From: Microbacterium flavescens | GTDB lineage: Bacteria; Actinomycetota; Actinomycetes; Actinomycetales; Microbacteriaceae | DNA: 64,000 nt | Reading direction: 5' to 3' | Assembly (NCBI RefSeq): GCF_018588945.1 | Contig: NZ_JAFIWA010000002.1 | Location: 392,585-456,584, forward strand | Shown: piece after piece, positions 1 to 8,563 of the stretch | Layout: each line of letters starts with the position of its first letter | Numbering within the stretch: position 1 is the first letter of the stretch | Notes under the pieces: generated by a model | The model's input: only the letters and a program-made list of their open reading frames with translations | What the model was told of the DNA's origin: nothing | Database searches by the model: none | Translations under genes and position numbers: made by a program

Positions 1-149
1 CGCCTCCTCCGTGAGGGGGAATTCCGGCCGCCGCAGCCGGATCGGTTCGACGTCGGATGCTCCGCGCCCACGCATTCTCATCCTCGAGTCGCACGCGGAT
101 ACACCGCCCGGCCGACGACCGGACGGGGCCGGTTCGCGAGGCTGGAGTC

Positions 150-614
150 ATGCCTGCATCCCGTACCTCCGCCCGTCTTGCCGCCCTCGCCCTCGTCGCC
201 GCCGCAGCCGTCGCCGTCCCCGGCTGCGCGGTCGTCGACGAGCTCGTCTACAAGCAGCGCTCGTCGAGCTTCGACGCCCTGGCCGACGCTCCCGACGCCT
301 CCGTCGCGCATGCCGCGTGGGTGCCCGCTGACGCGACCGACATCCAGATCGTTGAATCGACGAACGCGGATGCCGGCAACGCGACCCTGCTGCTGACGAG
401 CTCCGCGCCACTGGATCCCGACCTGTGCGTGGAGGTCGACCGGCAGTCCGCGCCGAGCTATGCGATCGACGGCGCGCCGGAGATCTACGGCGAGAACGGC
501 GCCGCGACCGTCTTCGCGTGCGGCGCGTGGAGCGTCGTCGCCTCCGACGACGGCTGGTTCGGCTGGACGCCCAACCACCCCGACGAGCACGCGCGGTCAC
601 CCGCGGCGCCCTGA
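150..614 (+). CDS. Small putative lipoprotein, function unknown
   Basis: The 154-residue product starts with a charged N-terminus, a hydrophobic stretch (about residues 9-23) and a lipobox-like VPGC with Cys26, so it is probably exported and lipid-anchored. The ATG at 150 is chosen because GAGGCTGGAG lies just upstream and the signal peptide begins there; the frame stays open further upstream, but that extension is Arg/Pro-rich and unlike a signal sequence. The mature part holds acidic and aromatic segments (DGWFGWTPNH near the C-terminus) and two further cysteines that could form a disulfide. I do not recognise a family. It is convergent with the decarboxylase at 873. Confidence 0.6.
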   Translation: MPASRTSARLAALALVAAAAVAVPGCAVVDELVYKQRSSSFDALADAPDASVAHAAWVPADATDIQIVESTNADAGNATLLLTSSAPLDPDLCVEVDRQSAPSYAIDGAPEIYGENGAATVFACGAWSVVASDDGWFGWTPNHPDEHARSPAAP

Positions 615-689
615 CGAGCGCTCCGGATGTCGCGCGGCGAGGGCGCCACGCCGATCGAGTCGGAACGCTCGCAGCGCGTGCTCTGCTGC

Positions 690-746
690 TCGAATCGCGC
701 ACTTTGCGTATTCGGTCCTCGAGAACAGGCAAAGTGCGCGACTCGA
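690..746. repeat. Inverted repeat (cgcgcactttgc) between genes
   Basis: TCGAATCGCGCACTTTGC (690-707) is matched by its reverse complement at 729-746 with one difference, giving an 18-bp stem and 21-nt loop. It sits between two convergent genes and could act as a terminator for either, or be an interspersed palindrome. There is no U-tract. Confidence 0.5.
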
Positions 747-787
747 GTCGATCGAGTCCGCGTGTATCGAGATCCGAGGTTGCGGGG

Positions 788-885
788 GTCTCGATACGGC
801 GCTGTGCGCCTACTCGACCGGCGGGGGACGGCGCTGCGCGCCTACTCAATCGGCGGCTGACGGACCGGCCGCTTACTCGACCGGC
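788..885. repeat. REP-like family B, three tandem copies
   Basis: The unit TACGGCGCTGTGCGCCTACTC followed by GACCGGCGG recurs at about 788-822 and 828-855, with a shorter third copy at about 866-885. The same family reappears near 54687-54755, 55010-55040 and 55236-55275. The third copy overlaps the 3' end of the decarboxylase gene and supplies its stop codon. Confidence 0.6.
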
Positions 886-2372
886 GAGGGCTCGGTGACC
901 ACCTGCACGGTGGCGAGCGTCGGATCAGCCGCGTACGCGATGCGTCCGCCGTCGGCACGCGTGGCGCGCAGGGCGTCGAGCGCCTCGGCCGTCACGATCT
1001 CGCCGGGCGCCAGCACTGGCACACCCGGCGGGTAGGGGGCGATGAGTTCGGCGCAGATGCGGCCGGTAGCGGCATCCGCTCGCACTGTCTCGTGCGGGGC
1101 GAAGAACGCGTCGCGGGGCGGGATGGCCGTCTCGGCGCGCACGCTCCACGCGGCAGACGCGGTGATCCGTCGGGGCTCGCCGCGGTGACGCTCGATCGCG
1201 GCGGTCAGCGTCTCTACCAGCCGCGCGACGGTCGTCTCGTCGTCGGCGAGCGTGATGATCGGCACGAGCACGTCGCGGTCGGCCATCTCGAGCGTCATGC
1301 CCTCGGCGAGCAGGTCGGACTCGATGGCGTGCCCGTGCGCGCCCGTGCCCGCGAGCAGCACGACGAGCTTCGCGGGATCGACCGCAAGCGGTCCGTCCGG
1401 GTGAGTCGCGGGCCGATCGACCAGCACCTCGACGCCGTCGATGGCCGACAAAGCTGCACGCGCGACGGCGACGAGCTCGACGAGCCGGCCGATGAGCTCG
1501 GCGCCGTCGCGCTGCAGCAGCGCACGCGAGGCGTCGGCGCTGGCGAGGATCGCGCCTGCGGCGCTGGTGGTGGCGGATGCCTCGAACCCGCGTTCCAGTC
1601 GGTCGGGGTCGAGCAGCCCGCCCGAGCGCGTGGTGCGGGCGAGCAGGAGGGCGGATTGGCTCCAGGCGGGGAGGGTCTTGTGCGCGCTCGTGATGAGCGC
1701 GTCGGCGCCGCGGCCGAGGGCGTGATCGGGCACGCTCGGCGAGAAGCCGAAGTACGCGGCCCACGCGGCGTCGATGACGAGCGGCACGCCGGCGGCGTGC
1801 GCGGCGTCGGCGAGGCCGGCGATGTCGGACATCGTGCCGACGTACGAGGGGTCGCCGACGAGCACGCCGCACGCGTCGGGGTTCGCGGCGAGGGCCGCCT
1901 CGACGGCGGCGACCGGCACCGACCCGGGCAGGCCGGTGGCCGCGTCGATCGACGGGTGGACCCACACCGGCCGCAGCCCGGCGAGCACGAGCCCCAGCAG
2001 CACCGAGCGGTGCAGCGTGCGCGAGACGATCACGCTCTGACCGGGCCGCCCGAGCGCGAGCACCGACGCCTGATTCGCGTGCGTCGAGCCGCCGACCGAG
2101 AGGCGGCACCAGTCCGCGCCCCACGCCTCGGCCGCGCGGGCCTCGGCGGTCGCGAGCAGGGCGTGGTCCTGCTTCATCGTGTCGAGTCCGGCGAGCATCG
2201 GCACATCGCCGGCGATCACATCTCCGACGAGGTCGCGATGGTGCTTGTGCCCCGGGATGCTGAACGGCATCGTGCGCCCGTCGCGCACGTCGGCCATGAA
2301 CCGCAGCCAGGCCTCGAACAGCGGCGCGTCGGCGGCGTAGCCGCGAGGGTCGCGCGGGTCGGTCGGGGTCAT
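873..2372 (-). CDS. PLP-dependent Orn/Lys/Arg decarboxylase family protein
   Basis: The 499-residue protein has the family's N-terminal signature MPFSIPGHKHH (35-45) and the PLP-lysine motif TSAHKTLPAW with Lys232. The predicted cofactor aspartate lies in VIDAAWAAYFGF (Asp201); many relatives read DEAHGAHF, so the usual Glu and His are replaced by Ala and Trp, which may shift substrate choice. A C-terminal domain follows from about residue 390. The family decarboxylates basic amino acids to polyamines or cadaverine; the exact substrate cannot be told. The ATG at 2372 overlaps the stop of the upstream M20 peptidase by 4 nt, so the two are probably translationally coupled. The last codons (PVE-stop) lie in a REP-B copy. 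Confidence 0.85.
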   Translation of the reverse strand: MTPTDPRDPRGYAADAPLFEAWLRFMADVRDGRTMPFSIPGHKHHRDLVGDVIAGDVPMLAGLDTMKQDHALLATAEARAAEAWGADWCRLSVGGSTHANQASVLALGRPGQSVIVSRTLHRSVLLGLVLAGLRPVWVHPSIDAATGLPGSVPVAAVEAALAANPDACGVLVGDPSYVGTMSDIAGLADAAHAAGVPLVIDAAWAAYFGFSPSVPDHALGRGADALITSAHKTLPAWSQSALLLARTTRSGGLLDPDRLERGFEASATTSAAGAILASADASRALLQRDGAELIGRLVELVAVARAALSAIDGVEVLVDRPATHPDGPLAVDPAKLVVLLAGTGAHGHAIESDLLAEGMTLEMADRDVLVPIITLADDETTVARLVETLTAAIERHRGEPRRITASAAWSVRAETAIPPRDAFFAPHETVRADAATGRICAELIAPYPPGVPVLAPGEIVTAEALDALRATRADGGRIAYAADPTLATVQVVTEPSPVE

Positions 2373-3562
2373 GCGCGTGCCTCCAGGAATCGGCCGACGG
2401 CGTCGGTGACCGCGATCGCGTAACGCTCGACCTGCGCCACCTCGACCCACTCGTCGACCGCGTGCAGCCCGCCGCCCGCGGGTCCGCACACCACCGTCGG
2501 CACGCCCGCGGCCTGCCAGAGCGCCGACTCCATCCAGTACGGCTCGCCCACTGCGTCGGGCCGCCGAGACCCGGCGGCGACGAGCGCCTCGCCGAGGAGC
2601 GTCGTGAACTCGGCGGCGCTGCCCGCGGCATCCGCTTCCCATGCTTCGCGCGCATGCGTGAGCGTGACCTCGGCGGTCAGGCCGGGCGTGCGGGCGGTGA
2701 CCGTGTCGACCAGGGCGCGCACCTCTTCCAACGCGTCGGCGGCGGCTTCGCCCGGAACCGTCCGGCGCTCGACGGTGACGGAAGCGGTCGCGGCGACGGT
2801 GAATGGAGCCGACCCCGCCCGCACGACCGTGGCCATGAGCGAGCCGTGGGGGAGGAGCGGATGCCGCGACCGCTGCCGCAGGTCCTCATCGGCCTGCGCG
2901 ATCGAGGCCAGCAGCTCGCCCGTCGCCCGCGCAGCATCGACGCCTTCGTCGGGCTGCGACGAGTGCGCCGCCTTGCCGCGGAGGCTGACCTCGACGACCG
3001 AGTAGCCGCGGTGCGCGGCGGCGAAGTCGAGCCAGGTCGGTTCGCCGATGAGGCAGAGGTCCATGCGCACGCCGCGCGCGGCGAGGTGCTGCAGCACGGT
3101 CTCGGCTCCGACGCTCGCGTCCTCCTCGTCGGCGACGAGGGCGACGATCACGGTGCCGGGTGCGTCGAGTTCGGCCAGTCGTTCGGCGGCGACCACCAGC
3201 CCGGCGAGCCCGCCCTTCATGTCGCTGGCGCCGCGTCCGGTGAGGCGGCCGTCGTCGATGCGCGGAGCGAAGGGCTGCGGCATCCCCTCCACTCCCACGG
3301 TGTCGAGGTGGCCGTTGAGCACGATCGTGCGGCCGGAGCGCGAGCCGGTGTGCTGCGCGAGCACGCTGACCCGGCGCGCGTCGGACGGCGCGGGGAACAG
3401 CTCGACGGTGTAGCCGGCACCCTCGAGCCGCTCGGCGAGGACGGACGCGATGTGCGCTTCGCCCTCGGCCGAGGGCACGAGGCTGGGGTTCACGCTGTCG
3501 ATCGCGATGAGCGTGGTCGCGAGGTCGACGGCAGCCGCGCCGAGATCGGAGGGTGAGGGCAC
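2369..3562 (-). CDS. M20 family metallopeptidase (ArgE/DapE/ACY1-like)
   Basis: This 397-residue enzyme has the two-metal M20 signatures: NGHLDTVG with the metal His and Asp, GRGASDMKGG with the bridging Asp, and VADEEDASVG with the catalytic Glu pair. A lid/dimerisation domain with FTVAATASVTVERR follows. Relatives hydrolyse N-acyl amino acids or short peptides. The GTG at 3562 (VPSPSDLG) is chosen because sequence further upstream is Arg/Pro-rich and unlike the family. The coupled decarboxylase downstream suggests the peptidase may release the amino acid that is then decarboxylated; this is inference from the 4-nt overlap only. The copper ATPase gene ends 35 nt upstream on the same strand. 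Confidence 0.85.
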   Translation of the reverse strand: MPSPSDLGAAAVDLATTLIAIDSVNPSLVPSAEGEAHIASVLAERLEGAGYTVELFPAPSDARRVSVLAQHTGSRSGRTIVLNGHLDTVGVEGMPQPFAPRIDDGRLTGRGASDMKGGLAGLVVAAERLAELDAPGTVIVALVADEEDASVGAETVLQHLAARGVRMDLCLIGEPTWLDFAAAHRGYSVVEVSLRGKAAHSSQPDEGVDAARATGELLASIAQADEDLRQRSRHPLLPHGSLMATVVRAGSAPFTVAATASVTVERRTVPGEAAADALEEVRALVDTVTARTPGLTAEVTLTHAREAWEADAAGSAAEFTTLLGEALVAAGSRRPDAVGEPYWMESALWQAAGVPTVVCGPAGGGLHAVDEWVEVAQVERYAIAVTDAVGRFLEARA

Positions 3563-3597
3563 GGCTCCGACGATAGCGCGGGGTCGGGACCCGGCTG

Positions 3598-5733
3598 TCA
3601 GCGCCCCAGCAGGGTGTCGGGCCGGAGGTCGAGCCGGCGCAGCAGCTGGGCGTTGAGCGCGACCACGATGGTCGAGAGCGACATGAGGATCGCCCCGACC
3701 GACATGGGCAGCACGAAGCCGATGGGGGCGAGGATGCCCGCGGCGAGGGGGACCGAGATGAGGTTGTAGCCGGCGGCCCACCAGAGGTTCTGCTTCATCT
3801 TGCGGTAGCTCGCGCGCGACAGCTCGATCACCGAGAGCACCGAGCGGGGGTCGTCGCTGGCGAGGATCACGCCGGCCGAGGCGATGGCGACGTCGGTTCC
3901 GGCGCCGATCGCGATGCCGACGTCGGCCTGCGCGAGCGCCGGGGCGTCGTTGACGCCGTCGCCGACCATCGCGACCTTGCGTCCCTCGTGCTGCAGCTGC
4001 CCGACCTTCGACGCCTTGTCTTCAGGGCGCACGCCGGCGAAGTAGCGGTCGATGCCCAGCTCGGCGGCGACCGACGCCGCGACGGCTTCGGCATCGCCGG
4101 TGATCATGACGACCTCCACGCCGCGGTCCTGCAGCGCGCTGACCGCCTGCCGCGACTCGGGCCGGATCTCGTCGGCCAGCCGCAGGGCGCCCGCCACCTC
4201 GCCGTCGACGAGCACGTGCAGGATGATCGCGCCCTCGTTGCGCCAGTGCTCTGCGATCGAGAGCTCGGCCGTGCCGGTCTCGTCGAGCAGGTGCGGACCG
4301 CCGACCTGCACGCGGTGGCCGTCGACCTGGGCCGAGACGCCGACCGCAGGGGCCGACGAGAAGTCGGTCGCGCGCGGGATGGTGAGGTTCTGGTGCTGCG
4401 CGGCGGTGACGATGGCGCGGGCGAGTGGATGCTCCGAATCGGCCTCCGCCGCGGCGGCCAGCGCCAGCACGCGGTCGGCGTCGTGACCGGTGGCGGGCTC
4501 GATCGCCGTGACGGCCGGAGCGCCCTTCGTGAGCGTGCCGGTCTTGTCGAAGAGCACAGAGTCGACGGTGCGCATGCTCTCGAGGGCGAGGCGGTCCTTG
4601 ATGAGCACGCCGCTGCGGGCCGCGCGCTCGGTCGCGATCGACACGACGAGCGGGATCGCAAGGCCCAGCGCGTGGGGGCACGCGATGACGAGCACGGTGA
4701 TCGTGCGGATCACGGCCTCGTCGGGGAACCCGATCAGCGACCAGACGATCGCGGTGATCGCGGCCGCGCCGAGCGCGAACCAGAACAGCCAGCCCGCGGC
4801 GCGGTCGGCCAGGCGCTGCGCACGCGACGACGAGTTCTGCGCCTCGGTGACCAGGCGACGGATGCCGGCCAGCGCCGTGTCCTCTCCGACCGCGGTGATG
4901 CGCACGCGAAGCCCGGAATCGGTCGCGACGGTGCCGGCGACGACCGGGTCGCCGGCACCGCGGCGGACGGGCCGGGACTCTCCGGTGATCATGGACTCGT
5001 CCATGCTCGCGGTGCCCTGCACGACCGTGCCGTCGGCGGGCACGCGTCCGCCGGGGCGCACGACGACGACGTCGCCGAGCTGCAGGTCGGCCGGCGCGAT
5101 CGTGACCGTGGAGTCGCCGTCGACCTTCTCGGCCTCGTCGGGCAGCAGCGCCGCGAGCGAGTCGAGCGCGTTGGTGGTCTGCGCGAGCGAGCGCATCTCG
5201 ATCCAGTGACCGAGCAGCATGATGACGATGAGCAGCGCGAGCTCCCACCAAAAGTCGAGCTCGGGGTGCAGCATCCCGAGACTCGCTCCCCACGACGCGA
5301 CGAACGCGACGGTGATCGCGAGCCCGATCAGCAGCATCATGCCGGGCTTGCGCGCGCGCAGTTCGCTGACCGCGCCGGTGAGGAAGGGCGCGCCGCCCCA
5401 GACGTACATGACCGTGCCGAGCGCGGGGGAGACCCACGCGACCCAGGCTGCGTCGGGCAGCGAGTAGCCGAGGATCATCGCGAACATCGGCGAGAACGCG
5501 ACGACCGGGACGGCGAGGAGGAGGTTCCACCAGAAGAGGGTGCGGAAGCGGGTGACGTGGGAGGTGTGGCCGGCGTGGCCGGAGTGGTCTTGGTGGGTGC
5601 CGTGGCCGGCGTGGGCGCCATGGTCGGCGTGTGCCTGGCGGGATTCAGGGGTGGAGGCGTCGATGGTCGACGCAGTGGGGTGGTGGTCGTGCTCGTGCGG
5701 CGTGTGGTGCGTGTGGGTGTCGTGCTCGTCCAT
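3598..5733 (-). CDS. copB: Copper-translocating P-type ATPase, CopB type
   Basis: The 711-residue P1B ATPase has a His-rich N-terminus (His-x-His clusters within residues 4-60) instead of CxxC metal domains. It shows the actuator TGES (250-253), the metal-binding CPH motif in helix 6 (352-354), the phosphorylation loop DKTGT (Asp396) and the hinge GDGVNDAP near residue 600. CPH rather than CPC marks the CopB (P1B-3) group, which exports copper (Cu+ or Cu2+) and sometimes silver. About eight membrane helices are visible. The ATG at 5733 has GAGGAG 6-11 nt upstream. An inverted repeat resembling a CsoR operator lies 47 bp upstream of the start. No metallochaperone or CsoR gene is present in the window. 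Confidence 0.9.
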   Translation of the reverse strand: MDEHDTHTHHTPHEHDHHPTASTIDASTPESRQAHADHGAHAGHGTHQDHSGHAGHTSHVTRFRTLFWWNLLLAVPVVAFSPMFAMILGYSLPDAAWVAWVSPALGTVMYVWGGAPFLTGAVSELRARKPGMMLLIGLAITVAFVASWGASLGMLHPELDFWWELALLIVIMLLGHWIEMRSLAQTTNALDSLAALLPDEAEKVDGDSTVTIAPADLQLGDVVVVRPGGRVPADGTVVQGTASMDESMITGESRPVRRGAGDPVVAGTVATDSGLRVRITAVGEDTALAGIRRLVTEAQNSSSRAQRLADRAAGWLFWFALGAAAITAIVWSLIGFPDEAVIRTITVLVIACPHALGLAIPLVVSIATERAARSGVLIKDRLALESMRTVDSVLFDKTGTLTKGAPAVTAIEPATGHDADRVLALAAAAEADSEHPLARAIVTAAQHQNLTIPRATDFSSAPAVGVSAQVDGHRVQVGGPHLLDETGTAELSIAEHWRNEGAIILHVLVDGEVAGALRLADEIRPESRQAVSALQDRGVEVVMITGDAEAVAASVAAELGIDRYFAGVRPEDKASKVGQLQHEGRKVAMVGDGVNDAPALAQADVGIAIGAGTDVAIASAGVILASDDPRSVLSVIELSRASYRKMKQNLWWAAGYNLISVPLAAGILAPIGFVLPMSVGAILMSLSTIVVALNAQLLRRLDLRPDTLLGR

Positions 5734-5779
5734 GCGGCTCTCCTCGGTGAGGCTGGCGTGATGCAGTCGACAACGTGGG

Positions 5780-5794
5780 TACCCCCCTAGGGTA
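5780..5794. promoter_or_regulatory. Putative CsoR-type copper operator
   Basis: TACCCCCCTAGGGTA forms TACCC/GGGTA half-sites around a short C-rich spacer, the pattern known for CsoR-family repressors in Gram-positive bacteria. It lies 47-61 bp upstream of the copper ATPase start and probably overlaps its promoter. The regulator gene is not in the window, so the assignment rests on motif and context. Confidence 0.55.
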
Positions 5795-6072
5795 TTCCAA
5801 GTTCGTCGCGTTCTGTTCTCGGAGTTTCGATGGGATGGCGCTTGCTCAGGAATGCGTCAGCCTCGGCACAAGAGCCGTTGCCAGGGATTGATGTGGCCAT
5901 AGGTTCGATGCTGGCGCGCATAATGCGCGGGGGAAGTCTGGGCGATTCGCCCATCGGATGCCTCGTCGCGCGCCGACCGGAGCGCACCTCATTCCTTGGC
6001 CTTGCCAACGCTCGAGGATCCGCGCTGTGGTTCTCCCGCGGCCCCAGAGCCGTCCACCACCGAGAGAGATCA

Positions 6073-6966
6073 ATGACTGACGCACCACAGCAGCCCACGT
6101 CCTACCCGCAGCCGCCCCAGGCGTATCAGCCCCAGCAGCCGCAGGGGTACCCGCCCCAGCAGCCCGGTTTCGTGCCGCCTGCGGTTCCGCCTGTGAAGCA
6201 GAAGCCGGCACGGAACGTGCTCGGCATCATCGCGCTCGCCACGGCGGCGCTCGGCTTCGTCTTCGCCTGCATCCCCGGCGCGCTCATCGTGGGCTGGATC
6301 CTGCTGCCCGTCGGGTTCATCCTCGGCATCATCTCGCTCTTCCTCAAGGACAAGGCCAAATGGCAGGGTCTGACCGCGATCATCGTGTCGGTGATCGGCA
6401 CCATCGTCGGATTCATCGTCTTCTTCGCCGTCGTTGCGACGTCGTTCAGCAACGCGTTCCAGTCGGAAGTGAATGTCAGCTCCGGCGATGACACTGCCGT
6501 CGTGGAGGAGGAAGGCACCGCCGACGAGGCCGCCCCTGAGGTCGGCACGCGCGAGAACCCCGCTCCGCTTGGCTCCGCTGTCGAGGGTGAGGACTGGACG
6601 GTCGTCATCAACTCGGTCACGCTCGGCGCAACCGACCAGATCCTCGGCGCGAATCAGTTCAACGAAGCCCCCGATGCGGGGACCGAGTACATCCTCATCA
6701 ACTACACCGTCACCTACACCGGTGAGGACGCCGAAGGCGGTATGCCCGTGATGGTCGGCGTCGAGTACGTGACCGCTGCCGGCGTCACGGTCGACTCGCT
6801 GGAGAAGATGTTGGTCGGTCCGGACGAGATGGACGCCATGAGCACTCTCTACACCGACGCATCGGCGACCGGCAACGAGGCGCTGCAGGTGCCGACACCC
6901 GCCGACGGCGTGCTCGCCGTGCGCCCGGGCATGTTCGCAGACACCGTCTTCGTCGCCATCAAGTAG
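6073..6966 (+). CDS. DUF4190/DUF4352-like membrane protein, Pro/Gln-rich N-terminus
   Basis: The 297-residue protein begins with a disordered PQQPQGYPPQQP-rich segment (about 1-40). Two hydrophobic helices follow at about 53-80 and 95-120, typical of DUF4190 proteins. Then comes an acidic Thr/Glu/Ala linker and a C-terminal extracytoplasmic domain whose pattern (WTVVINSVTLGATD... YILINYTVTYTG) matches the beta-rich DUF4352 fold. Such proteins are common in actinobacterial envelopes with no defined role. The ATG at 6073 is chosen over the in-frame upstream start at 5830 because the protein becomes family-like only from here and GAGAGAGATCA precedes it. A strong terminator follows. It is the last core gene before the island. 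Confidence 0.75.
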   Translation: MTDAPQQPTSYPQPPQAYQPQQPQGYPPQQPGFVPPAVPPVKQKPARNVLGIIALATAALGFVFACIPGALIVGWILLPVGFILGIISLFLKDKAKWQGLTAIIVSVIGTIVGFIVFFAVVATSFSNAFQSEVNVSSGDDTAVVEEEGTADEAAPEVGTRENPAPLGSAVEGEDWTVVINSVTLGATDQILGANQFNEAPDAGTEYILINYTVTYTGEDAEGGMPVMVGVEYVTAAGVTVDSLEKMLVGPDEMDAMSTLYTDASATGNEALQVPTPADGVLAVRPGMFADTVFVAIK

Positions 6967-6975
6967 GCAACGCTA

Positions 6976-7016
6976 CGAGCGAGGGCCGGGGGCACGAGCT
7001 CCCCGGCCCTCGCTCG
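6976..7016 (+). terminator. Rho-independent terminator, 16-bp stem
   Basis: CGAGCGAGGGCCGGGG (6976-6991) pairs perfectly with CCCCGGCCCTCGCTCG (7001-7016) across a 9-nt loop and is followed by TTTC. It closes the preceding gene and lies immediately outside the proposed left end of the island. Confidence 0.8.
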
Positions 7017-7036
7017 TTTCCGAAGGGGCCAGCCAA

Positions 7037-7055
7037 CCCCTAGAGGGACTCGAAC
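7037..7055 (+). other. Island left attachment site (tRNA-Arg 3'-end copy)
   Basis: CCCCTAGAGGGACTCGAAC differs at one base from 41641-41659, which is the T-arm and acceptor end of the tRNA-Arg gene beside the integrase. No tRNA body continues from it here. This is the structure expected of an att core duplicated when an element integrates into a tRNA 3' end. Confidence 0.75.
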
Positions 7056-7169
7056 ACGTTTTGAGCATTCTGCATAGCGATGTCGAACGACAACTTCCGC
7101 GGAATTACGCGGGGTTCTGAGATCGCCGCGACATCCAGCGACGTCCGAAAACAGCCAGGGGCGAATGGA

Positions 7170-7191
7170 ATGCGGCCAAAATGCGGGCAAG
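7170..7191 (+). other. Paired 11-bp direct repeats, putative integrase arm sites (left)
   Basis: ATGCGGCCAAA (7170-7180) is followed directly by ATGCGGGCAAG (7181-7191), one helical turn apart. The same unit occurs in the same tandem arrangement next to the right att site (41555-41576). Single further copies lie at 7236-7246 and, weaker, at 7326-7336. Tandem 10-11-bp repeats flanking the core are typical of tyrosine integrase arm sites. Confidence 0.6.
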
Positions 7192-7352
7192 AGTTGCCAG
7201 TGCTGGAGGGGGCTTCAGGCGCATCTCAGAACCTAATGCGGCCAAGCGGGTATTGGTCACTGGTTGACGCGTGCAATTTTGCGCGTTCTGCTCACAGTTG
7301 CTCGTCATGCTTTGCAAAGTGCTCAAATGCGGTTCAACGCATTCCAATGGTG

Positions 7353-7967
7353 TCAGCGGCCGATCGAGGGTCCCGATGAACCTGGCCTGACCGAAGGTCC
7401 GGTGAACTGCTCGCGAAGCTGCTGCTCGCGAGCCTGGACAAGCACCTCGCGACCGGTGGCCTCGTCGACGAGGCCGGCAATACGCGCCCGATTCATCATG
7501 CGCGTCGCGGTGCTAACGCTGACGCCGAGCTGTTCCGAGACGAGCTTGAGGGGGCCGTCGTTGATGACCGAGGCGAGGCGGTACAGCCTGGCTGCCTCGT
7601 GCAGGTTCTGTTCCTCGGAGCGCGACTCGTCCGCCCTCAGTCGTGTCAGGTATTGTCCGTAGGTCTCGAGCTCAGACAGGCCACCGTCGATGCGGACAAC
7701 GCGAGCTGCAGCCCATTTGACGATGGCCTGCACTCGGAGGTCGCGCAGCAGCGTGGTGGTCACCTCGTCGCCCTGGCCGCTCCGATCCACTCGAATCGAC
7801 TCAGCCGCCGCCCGCCGCAGCGTCGGGTCGTACACGACGTGGGCCCGCACGGCACCCGGAATGTCAGGAATGCCAGTCACGACGGCGACCCACGAGCGTG
7901 GAATGTGAATGCCGTCGCCGGCGTCGAGTATCTCGTCGTCGATCAGTTCGATCGAGAGTTCAGGCAT
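7353..7967 (-). CDS. HTH-domain protein, probable island regulator
   Basis: The 204-residue protein has an N-terminal acidic region (MPELSIELIDDEIL), a central part of unknown fold, and near residues 150-180 a clear helix-turn-helix (LKLVSEQLGVSVSTATRMMN) with the reader-helix pattern of small bacterial regulators; a charged tail follows. The ATG at 7967 is preferred over upstream in-frame starts because those would lie inside the 17-bp repeats of the divergent control region. It is transcribed away from the excisionase-like gene at 8080. Position next to the att site and divergence from an Xis-like gene suggest it controls excision or transfer functions of the island. I do not recognise the full-length family. 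Confidence 0.6.
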   Translation of the reverse strand: MPELSIELIDDEILDAGDGIHIPRSWVAVVTGIPDIPGAVRAHVVYDPTLRRAAAESIRVDRSGQGDEVTTTLLRDLRVQAIVKWAAARVVRIDGGLSELETYGQYLTRLRADESRSEEQNLHEAARLYRLASVINDGPLKLVSEQLGVSVSTATRMMNRARIAGLVDEATGREVLVQAREQQLREQFTGPSVRPGSSGPSIGR

Positions 7968-7996
7968 GCTGCGAGTTTCCCAGTTTCGGGAAACGC

Positions 7997-8055
7997 GAGC
8001 AAGTGATGACATCGAGCACTCACCGGTGTACAGTGCGTGAGCAAGTGATGACATC
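7997..8055. promoter_or_regulatory. 17-bp direct repeats and promoter in divergent control region
   Basis: GAGCAAGTGATGACATC occurs at 7997-8013 and exactly again at 8039-8055, 42 bp (four helical turns) apart. Between them TGACAT (8007-8012) and TACAGT (8029-8034), spaced 16 bp, can serve as -35 and -10 for the rightward gene at 8080. The palindrome CACCGGTG sits at 8021-8028. Repeats bracketing a promoter suggest operator sites, plausibly for the flanking HTH protein. Confidence 0.55.
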
Positions 8056-8079
8056 TACCATCCAGCGAAGGAGAAAGTC

Positions 8080-8259
8080 ATGAACTCATCGCCGAATTCG
8101 CTTGCCCTGACGATGAAGGATGCCGCGAAGCTCGTAGGTGTCGACTACCGCACGATCAAGCTCGGCATCGAGAACGGAACGATCCCCACAGTCCAGCTCG
8201 GCCCGCGCCGGATGATCCCCCGCGTGCCGCTGTTGCGCGCCTTCGGCGTCGACGCCTGA
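8080..8259 (+). CDS. Excisionase-like helix-turn-helix protein
   Basis: A 59-residue protein with AAKLVGVDYRTIKLGIENG followed by TIPTVQLGPRRMIPRVPL. This is the winged-helix pattern of excisionase/MerR-like HTH_17 proteins: a helix with V/L-G-V, a turn, a recognition helix, then a basic wing leading to R-x-P. AAGGAG is placed ideally before the ATG. Such proteins in integrated elements usually act as recombination directionality factors for a tyrosine integrase, or as transcription factors. Here it lies just inside the left att site and downstream of a repeat-bracketed promoter, while the integrase is at the other end. Excisionase is therefore the favoured role, not proven. Confidence 0.75.
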   Translation: MNSSPNSLALTMKDAAKLVGVDYRTIKLGIENGTIPTVQLGPRRMIPRVPLLRAFGVDA

Positions 8260-8437
8260 TAGCGGCCTGATGGGCGGTGCGACGTCGCCGCGCATGTCTA
8301 ACGGGTTCGCAAGCGACCGGTGTGCGTCTATCAGCGGTCCCATCCGTTCGACGAAAGCGCCGCTGCGTACTGCCGTATCGCGCGGCAGACACTGTTCAGC
8401 CTGATCAGCCAGGGTCGCCGGCCGAGCTACTTCAGGC

Positions 8438-8563
8438 ATGGGACGTGTGACGCGTTCCTCGCCGCCCGCCCTGGACGTACGGATCCAGACGCGCCTAGCA
8501 TCCGTAGACCAGTCTCGCGAACGTAACGTGAAGCTGCGCGAGGCCAAAGAAGAAGGCGACTAG
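8438..8563 (+). CDS. Possible 41-residue protein, unknown
   Basis: A short frame begins MGRVTRSSPP and continues with a charged, helix-prone tail (RERNVKLREAKEEGD). It ends inside a terminator-like hairpin at 8553-8579, which suggests the region is transcribed rightward from the excisionase-like gene. The ribosome-binding site is weak (TTCAGGC), and no homology is recognised, so this is tentative. Nothing else convincing is visible between 8260 and 8630. Confidence 0.25.
   Translation: MGRVTRSSPPALDVRIQTRLASVDQSRERNVKLREAKEEGD

Noticed and set aside
5830..6072. Upstream extension of the DUF4352-like gene
   Set aside because: The extra 81 residues lack any family pattern and a better start with a ribosome site exists at 6073.
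8320..8526. 68-residue plus-strand frame
   Set aside because: No ribosome site and Arg/Pro-rich composition; a 41-residue frame in another phase fits the local hairpin better.
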